Part shown: positions 24,210 to 32,292 of the stretch, piece after piece
Numbering within the stretch: position 1 is the stretch's first letter
Layout: every line of letters starts with the position of its first letter
Source of the DNA: Mesorhizobium sp. CA8
Lineage (GTDB): Bacteria; Pseudomonadota; Alphaproteobacteria; Rhizobiales; Rhizobiaceae
DNA: 64,000 bases
NCBI RefSeq assembly: GCF_020164955.1
Contig: NZ_JAIUHG010000010.1
Location: 122,883 to 186,882, forward strand
Reading direction: 5' to 3'
The notes under the pieces: model-generated
The model's database searches: none
The model's input: only the letters and a program-made list of their open reading frames with translations
What the model was told of the DNA's origin: nothing
Program-made: the position numbers and the translations under genes

Positions 24210-25247
24210 ATGACGCTTCCATCGCAAATGCAGGGTCTGCTGCTTGTCGGCGATGGTTACACCCGGACGCCTTCGGCGGCTGCGCTCGAAGCGATGGAGC
24301 CTTACCTCCAGCCCGGCCGCATAGCCGTGCCGGCGCCAGGGCCGGCACAGGCGCTGATCAAGGTCAGCCTTGCCTCGATCAACCCGTCCGACATCGCCTT
24401 CATCAAGGGCCAGTACGGCCAGCCGCGGGTCAAGGGCCGTCCCGCGGGTTTCGAGGGCGTCGGCATTGTCGTCGCCACGGGTGATGATCCCTATGCAAGG
24501 AGCCTTGCAGGCAAACGCGTCGCCTTTGCCACCGGCGTGTCGAACTGGGGCGCCTGGGCAGATTATGCCGTCGCCGAGGCCGCGTCCTGCATCCCGCTCA
24601 TCGACACGGTGCGCGACGAGGACGGCGCGGCGATGATTGTCAATCCGCTGACCGCCTTGGCCATGTTCGGCATCGTCAGGGAGGAAGGCGAAAAATCCTT
24701 CATCATGACGGCCGGCGCCAGCCAGCTCTGCAAACTGATCATCGGGCTGGCGAAGGAGGAAGGTTTCCGGCCGATCGTCACGGTGCGCCGCGACGAGCAG
24801 ATCCCGCTTTTGAAGGAACTCGGCGCCGCCCATGTGCTCAACGAGAAGGCGGCGGATTTCGAGGTGGCGTTGCGCGAGGCGATCAAGGCCGAGCAGCCGC
24901 GCATTTTCCTCGACGCCGTCACCGGCCCGCTGGCTTCCACCATCTTCAACGCCATGCCGAAACGCGCGCGCTGGATCGTCTATGGCAGGCTCGACGCCGA
25001 GCCGACTGTGATCCGCGAGCCCGGCCAACTGATCTTCCAGCACAAGCGCGTCGAGGGCTTCTGGCTGGCCGAATGGATGCGGCAGTTCCGCGACAGGCTG
25101 GGCCCGGCGGTGCTGGAAGCGCAGAAGCGCTTTTCCGACGGACGCTGGTCGACCGAGGTCACGGCGGTCGTGCCGCTGGACGAGGCGATGGCGCGGCTGC
25201 CGGCCGAGCTCGCCAAGCCCAACGGAAAGGTGTTCATCAAGCCGTAA
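24210..25247 (+). CDS. Medium-chain zinc-independent (quinone-reductase-like) oxidoreductase
   Basis: A 345-residue MDR protein of the quinone-reductase/enoyl-reductase type. Visible parts are the GroES-like domain (INPSDIAFIKGQYGQ, GFEGVGIVVATG) and a Rossmann domain with IMTAGASQLCKLIIGLAKEE. No GHE-type zinc site is seen. It lies 5 bases after the acyl-CoA dehydrogenase gene, so it probably handles the same pathway, perhaps as an NADPH-dependent reductase. The exact reaction cannot be read from sequence. Confidence 0.85.
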   Translation: MTLPSQMQGLLLVGDGYTRTPSAAALEAMEPYLQPGRIAVPAPGPAQALIKVSLASINPSDIAFIKGQYGQPRVKGRPAGFEGVGIVVATGDDPYARSLAGKRVAFATGVSNWGAWADYAVAEAASCIPLIDTVRDEDGAAMIVNPLTALAMFGIVREEGEKSFIMTAGASQLCKLIIGLAKEEGFRPIVTVRRDEQIPLLKELGAAHVLNEKAADFEVALREAIKAEQPRIFLDAVTGPLASTIFNAMPKRARWIVYGRLDAEPTVIREPGQLIFQHKRVEGFWLAEWMRQFRDRLGPAVLEAQKRFSDGRWSTEVTAVVPLDEAMARLPAELAKPNGKVFIKP

Positions 25248-25470
25248 GCACCCGAGGGTCGATCGCAGCCGTTGACCTCGGGCCAATGCCTCGAACACAA
25301 AGCTGTGATCGACAAGATAGCGGCGGAAAAATGCCGCTGTTGCGGCTTCCCTTGCGCCGCGCCGGTAACAGTCACGCTCGGATGTTTTATTGCATTCGAT
25401 GTGATATCTCGCCGGCGGTGAAGCCAGGCGGCGATGGGAAAGCCGTCCTGGTCGGAGTGCGGGGTCCGCT

Positions 25471-26637
25471 ATGATGGTAACCAAGCCGGTTTTCGACCGT
25501 TTGGGATTTTGGCTTTGGGTCGGGTCGTTTCTGATCGTGCTTGGCCTGGCGCTGTGGTCGCCCGATGCGCGTTCGGTGGTCCATATCTACAGACATGGCA
25601 GTGAAGCGTTTCTGAGCGGTCAGCCACTGTATCAGGTCGAAGTCGCCATGGGCTATCTTTACGCTCCAGCCTTCGCCGTCCTCTATGTTCCCCTGCTGAA
25701 GCTCGGGCCGTATCTGGGCGATAATTTGTGGCACATACTGGGCTTTTCGGTACTCACCTTTGCCGCGATGCGTCAGGTGCGCAAGCTTGGCGGCCAGGAG
25801 CAGATATGGCTGCTGTCCTTCGGTCTTTTCCTTGCCTTGCCAGTGGCGCTTGCGGCGCTTCGCAACGGCCAGGCGACGATCCTGCTCACGGGGGCGTGCT
25901 GGTTTCTCACGCTGTCGACACTCGAGGGACGCCGGGCCGAAAGCTTCTTCTGGGCCATGCTTGCGATCATCGCCAAGCCGACCGCGATCATCATGCTGCT
26001 TCTGGCGGGAGCGCTGCGCCCCAGGCTGATACCGGTGCTGGTGCTGGCGGTGCTCGTCGCGCTCGCCATCCCCTATGGTTTTGCGTCGACCGACTTCGTC
26101 AACGCGCAATATCACGATTTCTTCCGGCTGCTGACTTCGATGACGGTCGACCCAACCGGCCCCTTCGTCCCGGCCGACTTCACGGCGCCCTTCGCGCGGT
26201 TTGGGATGCCGCTTTCGGAGTTTGACGCGACGATCGTGCGCGTGTTCGCCGGTCTGCTGACGCTTTGGCTGGTGCTCCAGTTCGACCGTAGGCTGGACAC
26301 CAACATCAGCGGACTCGCCATCTTTCTCGCCGCGGCATTCTACATGTGCGTCTTCAATCCGCGGGTCGAGCAGAACACTTACGCCATGGTGGCGGTGCCT
26401 GCCGGTCTCTCCATCGCCTTGCTTTGGCGGGAGAAGGGAGCCGGGGCCATGTGCTGGTTCTTGGCGGCGTTCCTCTTCGTCACCGGACTGACCAGTGCCG
26501 ACCTGCGAATGCACGATCTTTTCCACCCGTGGTTCCGGCCGATCAGCATCAGCATAATCGCCTGCGTGCTCGTCGGTTGGTTCTGGACGCAAGGCAGACA
26601 GAAGGCGCCTGCCGCCGGGGCCGTCGCGCATGGCTGA
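25471..26637 (+). CDS. Polytopic membrane glycosyltransferase, GT87/DUF2029-like
   Basis: A 388-residue protein with about nine to eleven hydrophobic helices. The region after the first helix (ARSVVHIYRHGSEAFLSGQP followed by LYQVEVAMGYLYAPAFAVL) has the GT87 hallmark layout of a short periplasmic loop before the second helix. Relatives such as mycobacterial mannosyltransferases use polyprenyl-phosphate sugars on the outer face of the membrane. Its stop overlaps the next gene start by 8 bases. A tandem ATG pair (25471 and 25474) opens the frame. The 223 bases before it hold no other gene. Confidence 0.8.
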   Translation: MMVTKPVFDRLGFWLWVGSFLIVLGLALWSPDARSVVHIYRHGSEAFLSGQPLYQVEVAMGYLYAPAFAVLYVPLLKLGPYLGDNLWHILGFSVLTFAAMRQVRKLGGQEQIWLLSFGLFLALPVALAALRNGQATILLTGACWFLTLSTLEGRRAESFFWAMLAIIAKPTAIIMLLLAGALRPRLIPVLVLAVLVALAIPYGFASTDFVNAQYHDFFRLLTSMTVDPTGPFVPADFTAPFARFGMPLSEFDATIVRVFAGLLTLWLVLQFDRRLDTNISGLAIFLAAAFYMCVFNPRVEQNTYAMVAVPAGLSIALLWREKGAGAMCWFLAAFLFVTGLTSADLRMHDLFHPWFRPISISIIACVLVGWFWTQGRQKAPAAGAVAHG

Positions 26638-27598
26638 GATGCTCGACATCATCGCGCCGTTCTTCAACGAGGCCGAATCCGCCATTGCGTTTGTCGGGCT
26701 GCTCGACAGGCTCGAGGCGGCCGTAGCGGAGCGCTTCGGTATGGCGGTCCGCAAGATACTCGTCGACGACGGCAGCCGCGACGGCAGTGCCGAGACGTTT
26801 GCAGCTGCGCTCTCCGGCTCCTGGGAGATCGTGCGGCTGAGCCGCAATTTCGGCAAGGAAGCGGCGGTGCTCGCCGGCCTCGATCATTCCCGCGGCGACA
26901 TGGTCCTGATCATGGATTCCGACCTCCAGCATTCCATGGATATCAGCCTGAGGATGATCGCAGAACTGGTCGAGAATCCGCAGATCGATGTCGTTTACGC
27001 GCAGAACGACCGGCGCGAGGGGAGCTGGCGGCGCAGCCAGTTGGCGCGGCTCTTCTATAGGCTGATCAACAGCAGTCAGCGCTTCGATATCCCCGAAAAT
27101 GCCGGAGACTTCCGCGTCATGCGCGGCGCCGTGGCGCGTGCCTTGACCAGCGTGCGCGACAAGCGTCGTTTCAACAAGGGGCTGTTCGCCTGGGCCGGCT
27201 TCCGCCAGAAGGCGGTGCTCTACTCGCCGGAAAACCGCGCCAGCGGCACGTCCAAATGGACAAGGTTCAACCTGATCGCGTTCTCGCTTGAAGGGTTCAC
27301 CTCGTTTTCCGTGATCCCGCTGCGCGTCATCAGCCTTATCGGATTGCTGGCGGCATTCGCAGGTCTCGCCTATGGCGTGAAGGTGCTGTTCGAGGTGCTG
27401 TTCTACGGCATCGCCGTGCCTGGCTACCCCAGTATCATGGTCGCCGTCGTGCTTTTTGGAGGCCTCAACCTGGCGCTGCTCGGCCTGATCGGTGAGTATG
27501 TCTGGGTGACGCTCAGCGAAAGCAAGGACCGGCCCGTCTACATCGTGCGCGACGTGCTGCATGGCAATGGCGCCGAGCAGGTCGCTCCCGGCAAATGA
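26630..27598 (+). CDS. Family 2 glycosyltransferase, polyprenyl-phosphate (GtrB/DPM-like)
   Basis: Transfers a sugar from a nucleotide donor to polyprenyl phosphate at the inner leaflet. The 322 residues start with LDIIAPFFNEAESAIAFV; KILVDDGSRDGSAETF and LIMDSDLQHSMDISLRMI give the DDGS and DxD-type elements. NFGKEAAVLAGLDHSRGD and a later SKWTRFNLIAFSLEG are typical of GtrB/ArnC proteins. Two transmembrane helices follow (about residues 230-255 and 265-290). It overlaps GT87 and the deacetylase gene, indicating a coupled operon. Confidence 0.93.
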   Translation: MAEMLDIIAPFFNEAESAIAFVGLLDRLEAAVAERFGMAVRKILVDDGSRDGSAETFAAALSGSWEIVRLSRNFGKEAAVLAGLDHSRGDMVLIMDSDLQHSMDISLRMIAELVENPQIDVVYAQNDRREGSWRRSQLARLFYRLINSSQRFDIPENAGDFRVMRGAVARALTSVRDKRRFNKGLFAWAGFRQKAVLYSPENRASGTSKWTRFNLIAFSLEGFTSFSVIPLRVISLIGLLAAFAGLAYGVKVLFEVLFYGIAVPGYPSIMVAVVLFGGLNLALLGLIGEYVWVTLSESKDRPVYIVRDVLHGNGAEQVAPGK

Positions 27599-28413
27599 CC
27601 CGGCCGATCCGCCTGATCGCCGACGATTACGGCATCGCGCCGGGGGTGTCGGGTGCGATCCTCGACCTTATTGAACGCGGCCGTCTGACCGGGACCAGTT
27701 GCATGACCGGCTTTCCCGAATGGGAAGAGGCGGCGGCGCGGATAAGGCCGTTCCGTCGACGGGCGGCCATCGGATTGCACCTGACCCTCACCGATCAGAT
27801 CGCCGCGACCGGTTCGTCCAGCCTGGCGCCGGAAGGCAAGCTGCCCGGGCTCGCCTCTCTTGCGCTGCCGGTGCGGCGCGGGCGCATCGACGAGCGGGAC
27901 ATTCATGCCGAGCTCGACGCCCAGTACGACCGGTTCACCGAAGCGCTGTCCGGCCCGCCCGACCACATCGACGGACACCAGCATGGGCATTTTCTTCCCG
28001 TGGTACGGAATTGGTTGCTCGGCCGGTTTGGGGAGAGCGCACACAAGCCGGCGCTGCGCGGCGCGCCCGGGCTTGCCGGCCTGGACGCGGCGGCCAAGAT
28101 CGCGGCGATCGCCGCTCTGGCCGCGGGTTTCAACAGAGCGATGCAACGGGCGGGCTTCTGCGTCATGACGCCGCTTTGCGGCATCTATGACTGGCGGCAG
28201 CCGCAAAAATTCGCTTCGACGCTGCGCGCCGCGGTCGACACCTTGCCCGAACACGGGCTGTTCATGTGCCATCCGGGCCATGTCGATGACATTTTACGGG
28301 CGCGGGACCCGATGCAGGACGTGCGTGAGGTCGAGTTCACGGTTCTGAGTTCCGAGGATTTCGGCGCCAACCTCGAACGGGCCGGAACGCGCGTCATGGA
28401 CGGCAAAGCATGA
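27595..28413 (+). CDS. ChbG/HpnK (YdjC) family carbohydrate deacetylase
   Basis: A 272-residue deacetylase of the YdjC fold. The N-terminal metal and catalytic motif is LIADDYGIAPGVSGAILDLI, followed by GLHLTLTD and the histidine-rich DHIDGHQHGHFLPVV. ChbG removes acetyl groups from chitin disaccharides and HpnK is linked to hopanoid sugar synthesis; beside gtrA and gtrB-like genes a role in deacetylating a lipid-linked N-acetylated sugar is more plausible. It overlaps both neighbours by 4 bases. Confidence 0.88.
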   Translation: MTRPIRLIADDYGIAPGVSGAILDLIERGRLTGTSCMTGFPEWEEAAARIRPFRRRAAIGLHLTLTDQIAATGSSSLAPEGKLPGLASLALPVRRGRIDERDIHAELDAQYDRFTEALSGPPDHIDGHQHGHFLPVVRNWLLGRFGESAHKPALRGAPGLAGLDAAAKIAAIAALAAGFNRAMQRAGFCVMTPLCGIYDWRQPQKFASTLRAAVDTLPEHGLFMCHPGHVDDILRARDPMQDVREVEFTVLSSEDFGANLERAGTRVMDGKA

Positions 28414-28820
28414 GCGCCGGCCAGCCGCAGCAGCGTTCGACCGGCAACAAGGTCGTCCGTTTCGCCTTGGTCGGGCTGGTCAACACCGGGATCGACCTCA
28501 CCGCATTCTTCCTGCTGCTCAAGCTTGCGGTGCCGGCTTTGGCCGCCAATGTCGGCGCCTGGTTCGTCGCGGTGCTCTTCTCGTTCGTAGCGAACCGCTT
28601 CTGGTCGTTCGAGCGGGACCGGGGCATCCGGCTGCACCATTCCTTCCTGCGCTTCGTCTCGCTGGGGGCGCTGATTTCGCTTGGCGTTTCGAGCCTCTCG
28701 ATCACGGCACTGGCCGGGATCGCAGGCGTCTGGCCGGCCAAGATCATCGGCGTCGTGGTCGCGGCCGTGCTGAACTTCCTGGCGGCGCGCTGGTCGATCG
28801 AGGGCCGGCTCGTAAAGTAG
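28410..28820 (+). CDS. GtrA family membrane protein
   Basis: A 136-residue protein with four transmembrane helices beginning VVRFALVGLVNTGIDLTAFF and containing WFVAVLFSFVANRFWSF. GtrA proteins are thought to flip polyprenyl-phosphate sugars across the inner membrane, so it would act between the GtrB-like and GT87-like enzymes of the same operon. Last gene of the operon; a GC-rich hairpin follows at once, before the convergent rpiR gene. Confidence 0.9.
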   Translation: MSAGQPQQRSTGNKVVRFALVGLVNTGIDLTAFFLLLKLAVPALAANVGAWFVAVLFSFVANRFWSFERDRGIRLHHSFLRFVSLGALISLGVSSLSITALAGIAGVWPAKIIGVVVAAVLNFLAARWSIEGRLVK

Positions 28821-28825
28821 TTACT

Positions 28826-28842
28826 CGGCCGGTATCCGGCCG
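28826..28842. terminator. Short hairpin between convergent genes
   Basis: CGGCCGG (28826-28832), loop TAT, CCGGCCG (28836-28842), squeezed between the gtrA-like and rpiR-like stop codons. No T-run is present, so it is only a plausible bidirectional transcription barrier. Confidence 0.45.
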
Positions 28843-29667
28843 CTAGCGCAGGCTCTCGAGGTCGCGGATGCGTTTGGCGCCGGCCGCTTCCAGCTGCCTG
28901 GTCACGGCGCCGATCAGCGTTTCGGCGACCACGAACAGAGCGGCGGATGAATCCCACGCCGAAGGCACGGCGGTGCGTCCGGCGATCACGTGGCGGGCGA
29001 AGCGGGCGATCGGCGAAAGCCACTGGTCGGTGAAGAGAATGATCTGCACGCCACGCTGATGAGCTTTCTCGGCGAAGCGGACAAGACTGTCCTGGTAGCG
29101 GCGGATGTCGAAGATCACCAGAACGTCGCGCTTGCCCATGTCGATCAGCCGGTCGCGCCAGATGCTCTCCTGGCCGGCGAGATGATAGACATCCGGCTGG
29201 ATGATGGCGAGATGCGCTGCCATGTAGCGCGCCAGCGGATCGGTGAAACGGCCGCCGATGAGGAAGGTCTTGCCGCGCCGTTCGGCAAGCCGCGCGGCGA
29301 TATCGGCGAGTTGCTTGTCGGTGAGGTGGCGGAAGGTCTCGCGCATATTGTCGAGCGTCGCCTCGAGCATCGGCGAAACGGCGCCGCCGGCCGAGCTTGG
29401 ATTGAGCGTGCGCGAAGCCGGCGACTGCAATTGCGCTGCCAGCTCATCCTGCAGCGCCGATTGGAATTCGGGGTAGTTCTGGAAGCCGAGCCTGGCGACG
29501 AAGCGCAGGATCGTCGGCGAGGATACGCCGGCCGCGGCCGAGAATTCCGCGACCGTCTTCAGTCCGGTCAAAGGATAGTTGGCAATCAGCGTCTGGGCGG
29601 CGCGTCGCTCGCCGGCCGGCATCGTGCCGATGCGGTCCGAGATCAGTTCGGCAATGCTGGAAATCAT
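28843..29667 (-). CDS. MurR/RpiR family transcriptional regulator
   Basis: A 274-residue regulator with an N-terminal HTH_6 domain (AGERRAAQTLIANYPLTGLK then TVAEFSAAAGVSSPTILRFV) and a C-terminal SIS sugar-phosphate-type domain (GKTFLIGGRFTDPLARYMAA, DVLVIFDIRRYQDSLVRFAE). The start at 29667 follows GGGGGA at good distance; in-frame starts at 29700 and 29748 are alternatives. It is divergent from the amidohydrolase-permease-ligase genes, with a TATGAA/TTCATA palindrome between, and is the obvious candidate to control them. The inducer might be an amine-derived or phosphorylated metabolite. Confidence 0.9.
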   Translation of the reverse strand: MISSIAELISDRIGTMPAGERRAAQTLIANYPLTGLKTVAEFSAAAGVSSPTILRFVARLGFQNYPEFQSALQDELAAQLQSPASRTLNPSSAGGAVSPMLEATLDNMRETFRHLTDKQLADIAARLAERRGKTFLIGGRFTDPLARYMAAHLAIIQPDVYHLAGQESIWRDRLIDMGKRDVLVIFDIRRYQDSLVRFAEKAHQRGVQIILFTDQWLSPIARFARHVIAGRTAVPSAWDSSAALFVVAETLIGAVTRQLEAAGAKRIRDLESLR

Positions 29668-29737
29668 GTTTTCCCCCGCCCGTTGACCCGCCGCCGCCAT
29701 TTTCCCGAATTCGCGTTTGACAAAGCCGACCAAACTG

Positions 29738-29753
29738 TATGAAATCATTCATA
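29738..29753. promoter_or_regulatory. Palindrome in the rpiR/amidohydrolase divergent promoter
   Basis: TATGAA (29738-29743), spacer ATCA, TTCATA (29748-29753) form an exact 6-base inverted repeat in the 143-base divergent region. RpiR-family operators are often AT-rich inverted repeats of this size, so it is a candidate site; binding is inferred. Confidence 0.45.
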
Positions 29754-29810
29754 GGGACGCAATGAGACAAAATACGTAACATAAGATACAGCGCCCCGCA
29801 GGGGACGATA

Positions 29811-30629
29811 ATGGAGAAAGCTCGGCCCGCTAGCCTTGCACCGTCTGAGACCGTAAGGGTGACCAACCCCGGCGGATCCAGCCCCTTCGTCTTCACCTGC
29901 GATCACGCTTCGAATTTTCTGCCCGCCGAGTTCGGAACGCTTGGCCTCCCGGCCGCGGATCTTTCGCGCCATATCGCCTGGGATCCGGGCGCGCTTCCCG
30001 TTGCCAGCCGCATGGCGCAGGCGCTCGACGCGACCTTGATCGAGACCCGCGTGTCGCGGCTCGTCATCGATTGCAACCGGCCGCTCGACGCGCCCGACCT
30101 TGTTCCGCCGGTCAGCGAGACGACAGTCATTCCCGGCAATTCGAGCCTGTCCGACAAGCAGCGCGCCGCCCGTATCGACCTTGCCTGGCACCCGTTCCAC
30201 GACACGATCGCCGAGATCGTCGAGCAGCGGCTGGCGCGGGGTCAGGAGACGCGTCTGGTGTCGGTGCACTCCTTCACGCCGGTCTACAAGGGCAAGAGCC
30301 GGCCTTGGCATATCGGCATCATCCATGATGACGACCGCCGCCTGGCGACGCCCCTGGTCGCGGCGCTGCAGCGGCTTGCCGGCGTCACCGTTGGCGTCAA
30401 CGAACCCTATTCGCCGGCCGACCGCGTCTATTTCACGCTGGAGCGGCACGCGCGTTCGCGCGGCCTTGCCTGCGCGATGATCGAAATCCGCAACGACGAA
30501 ATCTCCGGCGAGACCGGGCAGCGGAAATGGGCGGATCTGCTCACAGGCATATTTTCGAATCTGGAGCCCGAGGAGGCCAGGGGCTCCCGACAAAGCGCAA
30601 TGGGAAAGTCAGTACAATCGGCCAGCTAA
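29811..30629 (+). CDS. N-formylglutamate amidohydrolase family protein
   Basis: A 272-residue zinc amidohydrolase of the FGase (HutG-like) family. The N-terminal FVFTCDHASNFLP carries the metal-binding Asp-His pair near residues 31-32; VIDCNRPLDAPD, LVSVHSFTPVYKG and MIEIRNDEISGETGQRKWAD follow. Family members cleave N-acyl glutamates to glutamate. No histidine-degradation genes are nearby. Instead it heads a unit with an amine/amino acid permease and a glutamine-synthetase-like ligase, so release of glutamate from a gamma-glutamyl intermediate is a reasonable inference. Confidence 0.88.
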   Translation: MEKARPASLAPSETVRVTNPGGSSPFVFTCDHASNFLPAEFGTLGLPAADLSRHIAWDPGALPVASRMAQALDATLIETRVSRLVIDCNRPLDAPDLVPPVSETTVIPGNSSLSDKQRAARIDLAWHPFHDTIAEIVEQRLARGQETRLVSVHSFTPVYKGKSRPWHIGIIHDDDRRLATPLVAALQRLAGVTVGVNEPYSPADRVYFTLERHARSRGLACAMIEIRNDEISGETGQRKWADLLTGIFSNLEPEEARGSRQSAMGKSVQSAS

Positions 30630-30649
30630 GAACCAATAGGGGACTTCCA

Positions 30650-32206
30650 ATGGCAGCAGACGACTATACCGAAGTCGATAAGGCGGACGACATTCAGGTC
30701 CTTCACAGCATGGGCTATGCCCAGGAACTGGAGCGGCGCCTCAGCCGCTTTTCGAATTTCGCGGTTTCCTTCTCCATCATCTGCATTCTGTCCGGCGGCA
30801 TCAATTCGCTGGCTCAGGCGACCTCGGGCGCAGGCGGCATCGGCATCGGTATCGGCTGGCTCGTCGGCTGCTTTGTCTCGCTCACCTTTGCCGTGGCTAT
30901 GTCGCAGATCAGTTCGGCCTATCCGACGGCCGGCGGGCTCTATCACTGGGGCTCGATCCTCGGCAATCGCGGCACCGGCTGGGTGACGGCCTGGCTCAAC
31001 CTGCTCGGCCTGATTACCGTGCTCGGCGCCATCAATGTGGGCACATGGACCTTCTTCGTCGGCGCCTTCGGTCCGGCGCTCGGCATCGAGGGCACGCTGA
31101 CCAACCAGATGATTTTCCTGGTCATTATCACCGGTGCCCAGGCGCTGATCAACCATCTCGGCATCAAGCTGACGGCGAAACTGACCGACTTCTCCGGCTA
31201 TCTGATCTTCTTCGGCTCGATCCTGATCGCGGTGGTCTGCCTGCTTTCGGCCGAGACCTGGGATTTCAGCCGCCTCTTCACCTTCCACAACTACTCCGGC
31301 GACGCCGGCAATGGTGTGTGGCCGTCGGTGTCGAATGCCTGGGTGTTCGCGCTCGGCCTCCTGCTGCCGATCTACACGATCACCGGCTACGACGCCTCGG
31401 CGCATACGTCGGAAGAGACCATCAAGGCGGCTTCTTCCGTGCCGCGCGCGATGGTGATGTCGGTCATCTGGTCGGCGCTGTTCGGCTATCTGTTCCTGGC
31501 CGCCTTCGTGCTGATGATCCCGAACATGGACGATGCCGCCAAGCAGGGCTGGAACGTGTTCTTCTGGGCTTTCGACCAGCGCGTCAGTCCGGGCCTCAAG
31601 GAGTTCGTCTACCTTGTGGTGTTCATCGCGCAGCTCTTGTGCGGTCTTGCCACCGTCACCTCGGCCTCGCGCATGATCTTCGCCTTCTCGCGTGACGGCG
31701 GCCTGCCTGGCTCGTCGGCGCTGGCCAAGGTCAGCCCAACCCACCGTACGCCGGTGGCGGCGATCTGGACGGCCTCGATCCTGTCGGTGCTGTTCGTATG
31801 GGGCTCGTCGGTGGTCTCGGTCGCCGGCACCTCGGCCTATACGATCGTGGTGTCCTGCACCGTCATTTTCCTGTTCCTCTCCTTCATCGTGCCGATCGTG
31901 CTCGGCATGATGGCCTGGGGAACGCCGAAATGGGACAAGATGGGCCCGTGGAACATGGGGCGCGGCGTCTTCATGCTGTTCGGCGTTCTGTCGATCGTGT
32001 CGATGATCCTGATCTTCGTCATCGGCATCCAGCCGCCGAACGACTGGGCGCTCTACATCACCGTCGGTTTCTTCATCCTGACGGCGATCGTCTGGTTTGC
32101 CTTCGAGCGTAACCGTTTCCAGGGCCCGCCGCTTGGCGACATCATCGCGGCGCGCCAGGCGGCGATCAAGGCGGCCGAACAGGCGGTCGGCGAGACCGGC
32201 CACTGA
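30650..32206 (+). CDS. APC superfamily amino acid/amine permease
   Basis: A 518-residue permease with about 12 transmembrane helices. The start MAADDYTEVDKADDIQVL follows AGGGGA; the first helix region is FSNFAVSFSIICILSGGINS, then SSAYPTAGGLYHWGS, TGYDASAHTSEETIKAASSV and TVTSASRMIFAFSRDGGLPG, typical of the amino acid/choline/GABA-type branch. It lies 20 bases after the amidohydrolase gene. By analogy with PuuP it may import the amine or amino alcohol that the downstream ligase glutamylates. A strong terminator follows. Confidence 0.92.
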   Translation: MAADDYTEVDKADDIQVLHSMGYAQELERRLSRFSNFAVSFSIICILSGGINSLAQATSGAGGIGIGIGWLVGCFVSLTFAVAMSQISSAYPTAGGLYHWGSILGNRGTGWVTAWLNLLGLITVLGAINVGTWTFFVGAFGPALGIEGTLTNQMIFLVIITGAQALINHLGIKLTAKLTDFSGYLIFFGSILIAVVCLLSAETWDFSRLFTFHNYSGDAGNGVWPSVSNAWVFALGLLLPIYTITGYDASAHTSEETIKAASSVPRAMVMSVIWSALFGYLFLAAFVLMIPNMDDAAKQGWNVFFWAFDQRVSPGLKEFVYLVVFIAQLLCGLATVTSASRMIFAFSRDGGLPGSSALAKVSPTHRTPVAAIWTASILSVLFVWGSSVVSVAGTSAYTIVVSCTVIFLFLSFIVPIVLGMMAWGTPKWDKMGPWNMGRGVFMLFGVLSIVSMILIFVIGIQPPNDWALYITVGFFILTAIVWFAFERNRFQGPPLGDIIAARQAAIKAAEQAVGETGH

Positions 32207-32220
32207 ATCTTCAATCTCTG

Positions 32221-32256
32221 ACCATGGCCGGCGCAATGCCGGCCATGGTTTTGTTT
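32221..32256 (+). terminator. Strong Rho-independent terminator inside the amine gene cluster
   Basis: ACCATGGCCGGC (32221-32232), loop GCAAT, GCCGGCCATGGT (32238-32249), then TTTGTTT. It stands between the permease and ligase genes, so ligase expression needs readthrough or its own promoter in the 36 bases downstream. Confidence 0.85.
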
Positions 32257-32292
32257 CTCCCTTAAATCGACAAGCACTGGAGCGCCAAAGGA

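Noticed and set aside
29811..30629. Assignment as hutG of histidine degradation
   Set aside because: No hutH, hutU, hutI or hutC nearby; context points to amine or gamma-glutamyl metabolism.
30626..32236. 536-codon minus-strand frame opposite the permease
   Set aside because: Arg/Asp/His-rich shadow of a membrane-protein gene.
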